Assembly (NCBI GenBank): GCA_030407005.1
Contig: JAUDYN010000003.1
Coordinates: 1,116,001-1,180,000, forward strand
Length of the DNA stretch: 64,000 bases
Reading direction: 5' to 3'
Origin: Desarmillaria ectypa
Lineage: Eukaryota > Basidiomycota > Agaricomycetes > Agaricales > Physalacriaceae
In this document: piece by piece, positions 21,149-32,221 of the stretch
Numbering within the stretch: position 1 is the stretch's first letter
Layout of the letters: each line of letters begins with the position of its first letter
Program-made: the position numbers and the translations under genes
The notes under the pieces: generated by a model
Told to the model about the DNA's origin: nothing
The model's input: only the letters and a program-made list of their open reading frames with translations
Database searches by the model: none

Positions 21149-22004
21149 ATGACGTCATCCAAACTGGCTTTCCTTGCTACTACCATGTTCTCTCGTCTGG
21201 CGTCTAGCTTCACTCTTCAGCAAGCATCACACAGCGCAGCACATAACTTGAAGCGCCCACTCCATATTACACGACTGGCGCTGTCGCCATCAACCTTCAG
21301 TGCCCTGCCTAGCTCGTGCCCCGCCTGTCATCAGCCTCTTCCTTCGTCTCTGCCCGCCTGCTCTAGCTGCGGCTCAATAACAAATATACCCTCTGACATC
21401 AACTATTATCATCTCCTTGGCTTTGAATATGACCCATCACAGTTTCACGTGGATCAAGGCTTACTACGAAGCCAGTTCCGGCGCGCACAGATTGCATGTC
21501 ATCCAGATGCATGGACGTCCAAGGGCCAAGTGCGGTTTATACATCTTTGTATTAATCATATCTCACATACTGCAGGGAAAGACAGATGTTGCGCAGCTTC
21601 TCTCTTCGCAAATAAATGAAGCCTACCAGACATTACGAGATCCGTTATCCCGACTGCACTATCTGCTAACCCTCAATGACGTACCAATGGAAGAGACGGA
21701 CAAGTTGGATGATATGGAATTCCTATCAGAAATAATGTTAGCCCGTGACACTATTGACGATGCTGAAGATACAGCAGAAGTATTGCAGGTCGCTGACGAG
21801 TGCCGAGGTGCGTTTGGAGCTGTACTGAACGCACAATAGCTGATGAACCGTACAGAAAAAGTAAAAGCTGCATTCAAGGAGATTTCCAGACTTGTCAAAA
21901 TGGGAGATTGGTCTGCTGCAAAACAAGCAGGAATACGGCTCAAATATATACGAGGGGTAGAGAAAGCGGCAGAGGAATGGCTGCGAGAAGATAAGATGAG
22001 ATAA
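21149..22004 (+). CDS. Mitochondrial J-protein HSCB/Jac1, iron-sulfur cluster co-chaperone
   Basis: Delivers the scaffold ISCU to mitochondrial Hsp70 for Fe-S cluster transfer. The N-terminus (MTSSKLAFLATTMFSRLASS, rich in S, R and hydrophobics) looks like a mitochondrial leader; an alternative ATG is at MFSRL. A CPAC..CSSC element follows (a zinc-binding pair also seen in animal HSCB), then the J-domain: INYYHLLGFEYDPSQF, SQFRRAQIACHPDAW with the HPD motif, and SSQINEAYQTLRDPLSRLHY after an intron. The C-terminal three-helix domain contains DDMEFLSEIMLARDTIDDA and the last exon AAFKEISRLVKMGDWSAAK. It ends EEWLREDKMR. At least two introns. Confidence 0.93.
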
Positions 22005-22101
22005 AAATGCAGATAAGATTAGATCCAAAATACGATTGAGAATCTCGGCAGATCCCGATAATTTTTGTGTGCATTTGGCATCTCACCTCGACGCCCCGTT
22101 A

Positions 22102-25100
22102 ATGCGTCTGTCCACTGTGGTGTGGTGCAGGCGCCGCCTTGCTATACAACTACTTCGCTCTACGACGCCTTTGCTGCGCCTGCCGTCACTACCCCCTTTG
22201 TCGTTGTCATCGTCGTCCTACTCGACGTCGGCAGCATTCAAACGCTTCAATGCACAACATCAACTGCCTCCACAGAACAAGGCCCAACATCACCTACCTC
22301 CACAGAACAAGTCCCGTCACCACAATGCATCACAAAAGGACAGCGATGCCAATTTGTTTCGGCGTCGAGCGCCTACGCCTCACCCCGTTTCTCCCACCAT
22401 CGTCTCTCCCCGGTTCCATGTTCCCGGCATGAAAGATGCTCCTCGTCGCCTATATCCACCAGCCATGCCGACCAGCAAGCATGCAAAGGGAACAATATTT
22501 ACCGCACTGCACGACATGACCTATATCAAAAATACTTACGGCTCAAATCCTCTGACCCAACCATCAGCGATTTTCGTTGATGAGCCTAAGAATGCAGTTC
22601 ACAACCTCGCCGCCCTTTATGGTGAAAGACCGGACTACGTTCGAGAAAATGGCAGGTATAATCGTCAGCTTTTATCAAGGTACGATGTTTGTCCATTTCT
22701 GAGGAGTTCATACATTCACGACAACCTAGAACAACCATCACCCTTTCCTTCTTCGACCCACCAATAGTTGGCATTGGTGACGCCCCATCTGTGAAAGGCT
22801 CGGATCGTCTTGCTAATCTATCTTTGGTATACCAGCTAAACAACCAGGGACTCGTGAGTCGCATCTGCTTTGCTCGGCGTACATCTCTTATATTTTTCTT
22901 CAGTTTGATGCCAAAACCTCATCTCAGCCAACTACCGTCACACTTTCCGACAATTCTGTCCTAGACCTCCCGCTTGCCACGGAGTTCCTTGATTATTATT
23001 GCCGCAAATTTCATTTCCAGTCTGCCGACATTCAGTATAACTCTCATGGTAATGTTTGGGAGTCTATCATGTCTATTAACGGGCGCAAAGTTGGTGTCGG
23101 TGCCGGCCGGACCAAAAAGGAATGTACGCAAGCTGTCTACTTGGATGTGGTACAGTACCTCGAAAAGTGCGACCCCGACCTTTGGAAGGAGTTCATCGAC
23201 AAGCATAGGACGGGTGACCACCTGGGTGACGGACCAAATGTCCCATTCTACATGAACAGGGACTTGAGCGATGACATCCGGGACCTTTGTGTTGATCTTG
23301 AACGTAGTACGCTGTATCAGTCGAAGCCGTCCGCTATCGCTGCACCCATCGTTCCGGTGAACACGGGCTTTCAAAGTAGGGCCACTTCCAGCAACAAGTT
23401 GGCAGACAAATCCTATCTCTTGCAACAGCGTCGGAAACGTTACCTCGAGTCTCCCGAAACGGAACAGCTCCGCGCTACGCGGATGTCTCTTCCTTTACAC
23501 GAACGAGAGGAAGAGATCTTATCCACCGTCGCTGCCAACGACGTATGCATCTTCATGGCCGCCACTGGTTCCGGTAAAACGACACAGATCCCCCAGATGA
23601 TCCTGGATTCGTATGTCGACCGAGGAGAAGGCGCAAAGTGTAATATTCTGTGCACTCAGCCTAGAAGGTTAGCAGCTTTGGGTGTCGCAGACAGGGTTGC
23701 TACGGAGAGAGGGGAGACGCTGGGAAAGACTGTTGGATATCAAGTCCGGTTCGAACACAAGCTCCCTGAAAAGGACGGATCCATTACGTTCCTCACCATC
23801 GGGGTGTTCTTGAGGAAGATGCAGTCTGTTCTCGCTGACCCCAACAATACTGAGTTCGATCACGTCACACATGTCCTTGTCGATGAAGTACATGAGCGCG
23901 ACGTTGATACTGATCTCCTCCTTGTCGTCCTCAAACGCCTTATCGCAGAGAGAAAGGCCAAGGGACATCCTATCAAGGTTGTCTTGATGAGCGCTACCAT
24001 CGACCCCGCACTTTTCCAGAATTACTTCCCCGATGACAATAATCAGCCTGCTAAAGCAATTAACATTCCTGGGCGTTCCTTCCCCGTCGAGAAGAAGTTT
24101 TTGGACGATTATTTACCGGCTATCACCGAAGGCGACGAGCAATGGGTATTGACGGACCCTTCAGTCAAAAAGTTCTTGGCTAAGGAGAAAACTTTCATGA
24201 CTCCTCAATCTTCCCTCACGACTGAGGTAGAAAAGGACGAAGATATGGACATCCCTTTCCCTCTCATTGCTGCTACTGTCTCGCATATCCTTCAGGAATC
24301 TAGCGAAGGACACGTCCTCGTCTTTCTTCCAGGATGGGAGGAGATCAGTAGAGTCCAAAAACTGCTGACCACGGGAAGATGGATCGTAGACTTCAATGAC
24401 TTTGAAATCCATCTTCTTCACTCCACGGTACCTCTTGAAGCCCAGCAGGCTATCTTTAGGCCTCCCAAAAACCGAAACACCCGACGGATTATTCTGACGA
24501 CAAACATTGCTGAGACATCCGTCACAATCCCAGACGTGGTCTATGTGGTTGATTCTGCTAGGCTTAAAGAAAACCGCTACGATCCCGAGAGACACATGAC
24601 ATCCCTTGTTACTTCCTGGATTGGATCGTCTAATGTCAACCAACGTGCTGGACGTGCTGGACGACACCGGCCGGGGACATATTATGGTGTACTAAGTCGT
24701 GGCCACTGCGAGGCGCTGAACACATACCAGACGGTTGAGATGGCACGGGTCGATTTGACAAACGTTGTCATGCATGTCAAGGCGCTTAATTTTCCCAATA
24801 TGGACGTTAAGTCTGTTCTTGGTGCTACCATAGAGCCCCCAGATCCACAGCGCATTGACATTGCATTGGAGGCTCTTAGGGTTGCAGGTGCCCTGGATAC
24901 AGAGGAGAATCTGACAGCACTTGGTCGAATTCTTTTGCAGATTCCGGTGGACGTCCATGTTGGCCGCCTTGTTTTATATGGCAGTTTCTTCCGCTGTCTT
25001 GATGACGCCTTGACTTTAGCTGCCATCCTGAGCAGCCGTGACCCATGGCTATCACCTATGATGATGAAAGCAGAGGCGAGAAAGGCAAAGGCCACTTGGC

Positions 25101-26021
25101 TACCGCCTGATTTTCGATCGGACATACTGGCAACCTGGAAGGCATATAATGCCTGGAATAAAATGATGTCGGAACGTCGTTACATCGAGGCTTCTCAGTT
25201 CTGCCAAGACAACTTCCTTTCGAGGTTGACTCTACTGAGCATGCAGAAGCTTCGCTCTCAGATCCTCAGCTCGCTTCGACAAGCTGGTGTTTTGAGTGTC
25301 ACTGCTCAAGGCCCTATGCGTGCTTACGCTGATGCGTTGCCTCCAGAACTCAATGAACATAGTGGTTCACTCCCTATTCTAGCGGCTCTGATTACGGTGG
25401 CCTCCCAGCCTAAATTTGCCCTAGGCTTCGCTCCAGCTGCTCTTCGTACGCGTCGGGACAAGGTACTCACATGCATCTATCATCTTCTTGCTAGTTTTCT
25501 GACTGTAACCCACTTAACAGAAGGTAATGATGCAGCTGAATAGCGTACATAACGACAAGAGTAATAGCTATAGAGGACCTAAACAAATCTTCGCGTTTTT
25601 GGAGAAACGTTCGTCGACTGACGGGGCGACATTCCTTTCTATGGCCACGGAACTCAACTACGCCACGTACATACTCTTTGGAGCGCACAAACTGGAAATC
25701 ACTCGTAATGCTCTTCGTTGCGACGATTGGATACCCATGATAGGAGATCTCTCTGCCTTGGAGGATCTCATGAGGTTGAAGAAGCTGCTGGATGGGTGTA
25801 TGCTTCGGGTCTTTTCGGGTCTTGTTTTGGGTGGTCGTCATGGTAGAGCGAACGTGCGGCAATCTGAGGGTGAAGATGAGGACGAGGCAGAAGAGACCAT
25901 CCGCTCTCTGTCTCAGGAGGAGACTCAAGAGTTATCATTCCTGAGTCGGGACGTTGTCAAAATACTGACAAAGTATCACGCTGACAGGCAAGAGTTCAAC
26001 AACAGTTACAGAGGACGGTAA
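22102..26021 (+). CDS. DEAH-box RNA helicase with dsRNA-binding domain, probably mitochondrial
   Basis: Begins MRLSTVVWCRRRLAIQLL and continues RSTTPLLRLPSLPPLSLSSS, an Arg/Ser/Leu-rich leader typical of mitochondrial import. A conserved region around KGTIFTALHDMTYIK follows. A dsRNA-binding-like domain reads QYNSHGNVWESIMSINGRKV and GAGRTKKECTQAVYLD. The helicase core then has ATGSGKTTQIPQ (I), CTQPRRLAAL (Ia), DEVHERDVDTDLL (II), MSATIDPALF (III), LTTNIAETSVTIPDV (V) and NQRAGRAGRHRPGTYYG (VI). A HA2/ratchet region (GALDTEENLTALGRILLQIP) and an OB-fold end, on a separate last exon, complete it. dsRBD plus DEAH resembles DHX9/DHX30; animal DHX30 acts in mitochondrial RNA granules. Helicase identity is secure; location is inferred. 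It starts 97 bp after HSCB. Confidence 0.9.
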
Positions 26022-26132
26022 CCTCATAGACACCACGTATGATGTTAATAATTTTAGTACATTGTAATATCCCACCGCACTAATCACACAATATGGTAAA
26101 GGCGAGCAGATGTTGTTCCGTAAATGTACGAA

Positions 26133-28022
26133 TTACTGCTCTACATTTGACACTGGGGAATCAGGGGTTACTGGAATACTTGAGTCAAAAGATCTTCGCC
26201 CTTTCCAAAAGCCGGTATCAGGTCCGCTCATTATGAACGCAAGAGTCCACCGTGAGAGACCACGTAAAGAATCTGTACGATGAATAGCCGTGGTAACAAG
26301 CGATGATAAAGAGAGCACAAACACGAGGCTAGATTCATACTTGAGTCAAAGTATTGATCATGAGAAGATTACAAATAAACGAACCGTTCAGCTGCTAGAA
26401 CACCTCGATTGCCACTTCGAATCCATGTGTCAGGCAGAATGGTTCGAATTGCTCGAGGCAGAACATAAAGGGTCATCTCACCCCTTCTACGGCCGTTTTC
26501 TATCCAGATACTACTTCCGCATGACAGACAACCAGCCAAAATACAGCCATACGGACCGTCCCAGAAATCATGAGACACGAAGGAGAAAAAGCGGGCCAAA
26601 AAGAGGGAACGCGTCAGACATACTGCATACCAATATGAGGCGATAAAGGCAGTGAGAAAAGAAGCACTTCTGAACGCTCCTAATAAAGTGGCAACGATAC
26701 GATGAGGCCGAAGCAAAGATTTTGGACGTGTCAGAAGGACGGGGAAAAAATGTACCTGCGGGGCGAGGTCAGTCAAAGGAACACGCTTCGGAAAATGAAT
26801 ACGAACAGGAAGATAAATCGCCATAGACTGAGCAAGTGCTTTTACTGCTCTGAGTCCCGCGTTTGCTGTACAGCTTCCAGCCAAACCGATCTGAGAACCC
26901 ACACCTCCGTGTACAAGCTCACATGGGAGGCCACCTACTCTGGAGCGACTCGTCACCCCCAACTCGTTCCAGATGATGTCGGCTTTCTGACCGCCAACCG
27001 AGGGGAGTGCAGATGGGCTCCCCCAAGCAGCAGGGTAACCAAGGTCATTCGCATATGTCTCCAATATAGTAGGACTTGAGGTGTATCCCTGGGTATACGA
27101 CCACTGGCCTTCATAGATCAGCCTTAGTACTCTGAGTAATCGGGCATCCACATTGGCGAGGGCATTGATCCATTTGACATAAGAACGCGATAGCCTGTCA
27201 ATTATTATTATTATTTAGCTAGTGAAACCGGGAAGGGATCCTACATACCTCTCCGGTTGGTAAAAGAAACACCACATGATTCTAGGAGCATTGAACATTA
27301 ACAAGGCGAACTTGATGACAATATAAATCCGCGCACCTGGCACTACATGCCCAGAAAACAAGTGCATCGATCCTTGCCGTAAGCCCGCGAATATTGCTCC
27401 TTGCCGTCTGATGCTTCTCGCGCAGCAGGCGCTGCCTAAGTAGGTCAGGTCTATGCTCGACGTCGGTAGACCGTTCTCTGACATGAACACGAGAAGATCT
27501 CTTGTAAACGAAGGACTGTACGAGTGCGTCAACGGCTCTGACGAAGAGCAGAAGCGTCAGGTCTAGAGTGCGTGAAGGCATATTCTGGACATTGGGGCGT
27601 CCGCGACCTCTTTGTAGAAGGAGTATACCGATTGCAGATGATAAAGCATATGAAATGAAGGTTTTTTGGGTGGATTGTAGCTTGGAATATGCCAGATTTT
27701 CCTTTGCAATCTTAGTGTATTTGCTCTCGGTTTCATCAAAGCCCGTCCATAAATGCCTCACGGTCGCACCAGCACCCACGATGAGTGTGATGGCAAAGGC
27801 GAATCCACCAAAACCCAACTCTTGCCGTAGAAGAGCCTTGAGGGCCTTCCTGTTGTGTTTTGACGATGGCTTCGAGCTAAAGAGAGACGAAACGAAGGGT
27901 GTAAGCGCGGGACCGAGTGAGAGGGAGATTACAAGGGCGTAGGTACGAAGAGTTATCTGTGCCGGATGGGTCGGATTCGAAAGGAAATCATTGAAAGAAA
28001 GGCGCGGTTCCTTTGTAGTCAT
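26133..28022 (-). CDS. TMEM135-like multi-pass membrane protein
   Basis: Starts MTTKEPRLSFNDFLSNPTHP. Membrane segments appear as TYALVISLSLGPALTPFVS, ELGFGGFAFAITLIVGAG and FISYALSSAIGILLLQRG. The motif RTLDLTLLLFVRAVDALVQ corresponds to the block that defines the TMEM135 N-terminal family. Later exons give RIMWCFFYQPERL-like text, SYVKWINALAN and the C-terminal half: ALAQSMAIYLPVRIHFPK, LLGAFRSASFLTAFIASYWY, LAGCLSCGSSIWIENGRRR, and ALPRAIRT-like LYVLPRAIRTILPDTW. It ends PVTPDSPVSNVEQ. Animal TMEM135 affects mitochondrial and peroxisomal dynamics and lipid handling; the fungal role is not shown by sequence. Middle exon borders (27180-27560) are unresolved. Confidence 0.8.
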
Positions 28023-28093
28023 GAAGGAGAGGTATGAACAACATGATCATGGAAGGTAAAATACGTACTATTTCGCCGGTTACATGTGATATT

Positions 28094-29326
28094 CTATTTA
28101 TTACCGTGTTCGTAACTCCAAAAATCAACTAAACTATGTGTAGATTTTATCTTAGTATTAGAAAAAAGCGAGTCCAGCATTCCAGCATCTTTCAGCATGC
28201 CCGTGAACTGCGCACGAGAGTCAGGATACACAAAAGAGTCGCGAATGTCGTTGCCCTGTATATCACCGTTACTTTTTAATTGTAACAAAAAGGGAAGAAT
28301 GCGCACATATACTGCCAATAGACTGGATATGTCTTCGCGAACAGGTACCTTATTCGAATCCTCCAGAGTAAGCCACCGTTTCCACAACTCCAACTTCTTC
28401 GCGTCGCGTCCCGCCACCTTCATCAACTTGCAATACTCTGCCCAACGAGCATACAGGTCATCCTTCAGCCATATTTCATCAGCACGCCTTCCAAACAGCT
28501 CGTCTGGAAGGTTCGATGACACGGATACAGATTGCGGGATCGATCCCTCTGGTCTCAATGATGGGGTCGTCGTGCTCCCGTTATCGACATCGTCGTCAAT
28601 CTTCGTTGGAACCGTTTTGGCGAGACGTTTCATCAGTCTGATCCAACGTCGTCGTCGCACGAAGCCGCCGACCTTTGCCGTCCAATTCTTCTTCCGGAAC
28701 ATCCAGTTGTATTCAAACCCATCGTACTGCACCTGGCCTGAATCCGATTGCATGTCAACCATCCACGTTTTCGACACCCATTCCCAATTTCCATCTGGTA
28801 GTGGGTATTGGGTTAGTGAATAATTTGGTTGGTCCATTCGTTTATTGGAAGCTGAAGGGACTGTGAAAGGATAGGGATCTCTGGGAAGGAGAGATCGTCG
28901 TGAATAGAACGGAAGAGAGAAGAATGTATAGCTGAAAGGCGTTTAGTATTCATGAATCTTACTTGAAGGCACAACTTACCCTCTTTGATTCTCGTACAGT
29001 ACAGCCCATCTGAATTCAGTCTGGCTGTTGTCACCATCGACCCCAACTGGCAGACCTATTTCAAACTCGGCGTCGTGTTCTACGGCCAATGAGGTGACTT
29101 CCTCAGGCTCATCGGTTCGACTTCCTTGTTGCTCATCGGTTTGCTCCTCGTGTTCCTCAGGTTGTTCTCGCGATCGTAGCTTGTGCGATGAAAAGACATG
29201 ACGCAGGTTGGGTACAGAAAAAAAGATAGGAAAGCTTGACTTTTTGGCAAAGCGATTCCTCGCAGCATCTACAGCATGATGGTCGTCGGCGGTCAGGCAA
29301 GAAGGTGGAGGGAGAGGATCAGCCAT
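28094..29326 (-). CDS. Dysferlin-domain protein (Spo73/Mug65-like)
   Basis: Starts MADPLPPPSCLTADDHHAVD, then an acidic, Glu/Gln-rich linker. The DysF domain follows: FRWAVLYENQRGYTFFSLPF across an intron, SLLPRDPYPFTVPS, NWEWVSKTWMVDMQ, QYDGFEYNWMFRKKNWTAKV and VGGFVRRRRWIRLMK. This matches the inner and outer DysF blocks, including the closing RRRRWIR. The C-terminal 180 residues hold DEIWLKDDLYARWAEYCKLM, LELWKRWLTLE and LLAVYVRILPFLLQ, then end DFWSYEHGNK. Fungal DysF proteins include peroxins (Pex23 group) and the meiotic Spo73, which extends the prospore membrane. No transmembrane segment is evident, which favours the Spo73-like group. Confidence 0.85.
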
Positions 29327-29422
29327 CGCACGGTAAAGAGAGTGGCTTCGTTGTGGCCCTGGACTTCATTAAGCTGGCTGATCGAGTCGGGCCGTGTTTC
29401 CGTTGCCTTCGTTCCAACTGGC

Positions 29423-30849
29423 ATGTTTGACACCATATATCCCGCAGATTCTGTCGAGTTCTGCCCGCATTCAAATTTGCACGACATATTTGTTGTAGGG
29501 ACATACAAACTTGACCAGGAAGTGACGGTTGAAGACGGCGATGTGGAACGTAAAAATCCTCAGCACAGACGAGGCCAGTGTTGGGTGTTCAAGATGGATA
29601 CCCAGTCGAGTGGAACGGACTTGTAAGTTGACGACCGTTGCGATGATTCACGAATTAATTGTACCCCAAGTGAACAGATCCAGTGCTTTGATCTACCTGC
29701 AATACTTGACATGAAATGGCAAAGCTGTTGACCTGTTAATTCTGTCTCTACTTACTTGGTTCCCCAGGTGCCACATGTCTCCCAGTAGTCCAGCTACATT
29801 GGGTATAGCTGACTCTGAGGGAAACATAACTATTCATCAATGGCAAGGAGTAGGTGTACCGTCTAAACTGATGGTTAGATCAACTAAGATGGTGCATAGA
29901 CTGGTTTACGGCAAATCCAAGGCATACGAATTGCAGAGTCCTCCGCTATTCTGTGTCTGTCTCTCGATTGGTCGAACAGACGAACTTCTGGAACGTAAGT
30001 ATGTCTCCTCAGTTTCGGAAACGACACTTACGCCGGTCGTAGAAAGTTGGGCTCCTTAGTGGTGTCCCTCTCAGACGGATCCCTGAGCATCCTGCGGCCA
30101 GAAAATGGGACTGGTCCTCTATCAATAAAGTCTTCTTGGCATGCTCATGATTATGAGCCATGGATTGCTGCATGGAATTATTGGGACACGAATATGCTTT
30201 TCTCCGGTAAGCTTTGTCGCCTTACTAGTCTGCATTCGTTCTGACTGTATATGCAGGAGGAGACGACTTACAAATGAAAGGATGGGACATCCGGGAAGAT
30301 TTAATGAAACCCATATTTGTTAATAAACGGTAGGTACGGACGCCCTACTACTACGAAAAGACCTTTTGACGACTGAACAGGTTTGACGCAGGAATAACAT
30401 CTATCCAGAGTCATCCCTACATTGAAAACTTGATTGCTGTCGGAAGGTCAGTCCACTTCCCCAGTGCCATTGAAATGTGTTCATAGGTTACGAATAGTTA
30501 CGATAATATCGTCCGCCTTTTCGACATCCGCAAGCCATCAGTCCCTATAAGCCACATAGACGTCGGCGGAGGAGCCTGGCGAGTCAAATGGCATCCGTCA
30601 TCGACCAGGAAAAACGATTTGCTCGTTGCATGTATGCACGACGGATTTAAGATTGTATCATTTGACCATCCACTGTCTGACGACCCTCTTAGTATGAGCA
30701 CGGGAAATGGCAGAATTTTTAAACGATTCGACGAACACGAATCACTTGCCTATGGCGTCGATTGGTCGTATGCTATGTCGGAGGGGGACCACACTGTGAT
30801 AGCAAGCTGTTCTTTCTATGATCACCTCTTACATACATGGAGTGGATGA
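29423..30849 (+). CDS. DPH7: Diphthine methyltransferase DPH7 (WD40 protein)
   Basis: WD-repeat enzyme of diphthamide synthesis on elongation factor 2; it demethylates methylated diphthine before the final amidation. Start MFDTIYPADSVEFCPHSN was chosen because the conserved opening (D...PADSVEFCP) follows directly. The family strings CWVFKMDTQSS, FDLPAILDMKW, ATLGIADSEGNITIHQW, SLVVSLSDGSLSIL, SSWHAHDYEPWIAAWNYW, GGDDLQMKGWDIRED, AGITSIQSHPYIENLIAVGS, YDNIVRLFDIRKPS and HIDVGGGAWRVKWHP appear in order. It ends IASCSFYDHLLHTWSG. About six introns. It is divergent from the DysF gene with only 96 bp between start codons. Confidence 0.93.
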
Positions 30850-30949
30850 TTATGCTGATATCATGTATGGGAAGCATCTAGCTCAGTCGTAGACAAGAGC
30901 TGACTATCCGAGTCTATAGCATTCTTCCAAAATAGAAAGTTGAAACCTA

Positions 30950-32023
30950 TTAAGCACCAATCTCCACCACTGCGGGAACTGTGAACTTAGCAGCAGCTTC
31001 GTCAAACAAGGCCTTCTTGGATGCAACATCTTTGACGAGAGGATGGGAAGGAACCGCTGCGCGAAGTTTTCTAAGAACAAAATATGTGACTGGGGGTTTG
31101 ATTATTCAAGGAGGAAATACGTACGTCCATGGTTCTTGTGCCTGGAGCCCAGACGCCACAACGTAAGCAGCTAGAGCCTCAGCATCACCTTTTTGTTGGT
31201 CAAGAGACTCTTCAAGATCAGACTTCGCTTCTGACATCTCACCCCGCAGGATGCGCGTCACGCCTCGAGAGGTAAGGATATGCGGGGAAGACAGCGAAGG
31301 ATTGCCAAGTTGTTCTGTGTAGAATGATAGTGGATCAGAGTAGCTGTCCTTCCCTGTCACGAGGCTTATTGTTGATTCGATGAGCTGCAACAGCAGGTCA
31401 TCTTCAGCCCAGCGTTTCGAGCGTTCAAACTCTTTCTTGGCGAGATCGGAACGGTGGATGGCTAGGTAGATTTGCACAATAATGGCAACACTTTGAGTGG
31501 AGTCGAGTTAGTGATACGTGTATGGCGGCTCTGAGGCCACGTACGCTTCAAGATCTTCAGTCCCGACTCCCAGCGTTTCCAAAGCCTCTTCAATTTCTCC
31601 CGCCCTGGAAAAAGCAGTACCAGCAAGTACACGGACAATAGACTTGTCCCGCTCAGTCCCTTCGACGTCGTCGCCCTCAATTTCCACCGATAGGTCTCGA
31701 AGCTCTTCCAATGCCGACTCCTTGTCCTCTGTCTCTTCTGTATCCACGTAGCGTGCAAGCGCAGCTACCGCTTTGATAGCTACATTTTCTGAGTCGGCTG
31801 GGAGTAGTTTCAGGGCGGATTTTGGGTCGTTCAAGGCGATGTGGGCGCGAGCTTGATATAACAGTATTGGGATGAAATCCGCGGATTCCACGTCCGGTAA
31901 CGACATGCCGATGAGAGTCTTGTAGGCACCTGCTCAAGTGTGAATAATGTATATTGGTAGAAATTGCAAGGTCCTACCAAGGATAAATTGTTGCTTAACA
32001 TGGTACAGCTCGGAAGAATCCAT
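30950..32023 (-). CDS. Coatomer subunit epsilon (COPI)
   Basis: TPR-rich COPI subunit that stabilises alpha-COP in Golgi-to-ER retrograde transport. It starts MDSSELYHVKQQFILGAYKT, then YQARAHIALNDPKSALKLL, AIKAVAALARYVDTEE, SIVRVLAGTAFSRAGEIEEA, VQIYLAIHRSDLAKKEFE and SKRWAEDDLLLQLIESTISL. The later TPR block reads HILTSRGVTRILRGEMSEAK and LEESLDQQKGDAEALAAYVV. It ends FTVPAVVEIGA, with TAA at 30950-30952. Length is near the family norm (about 290-300 residues). At least three introns. Its promoter is shared with AP-2 alpha. Confidence 0.95.
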
Positions 32024-32221
32024 GTTGATGATCGTGGCCAAAAGGTAAGCTTTGCTACGAGCCTGAGGTAATCAGGGCCCGGTAATCACCTTCCTATAAT
32101 CGTCCGACGTTGGCTGTTGACTGCCAACATTGTCTTCCAACACACACTAAGCGCGCGCTGTACATAACTTTATCGACGATATCGCGTTCCTGGCAGTACC
32201 CGTCACGGCTGCTGGTTCAAC
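32024..32221. promoter_or_regulatory. Shared divergent promoter, COPI-epsilon / AP-2 alpha
   Basis: Only 198 bp separate the start codons of two divergent vesicle-coat genes, so their core promoters must be shared or overlap. The stretch contains GTAATC and GGGCCCGGTAATCACC near 32070-32085 and a GCGCGCGCTG patch near 32150-32160. I can name no factor site. Arrangement is seen; regulation is inferred. Confidence 0.5.

Noticed and set aside
22974..23255. Antisense and alternative-frame ORFs over the helicase and other large exons
   Set aside because: They mirror high-quality coding frames on the other strand and have no family resemblance of their own.
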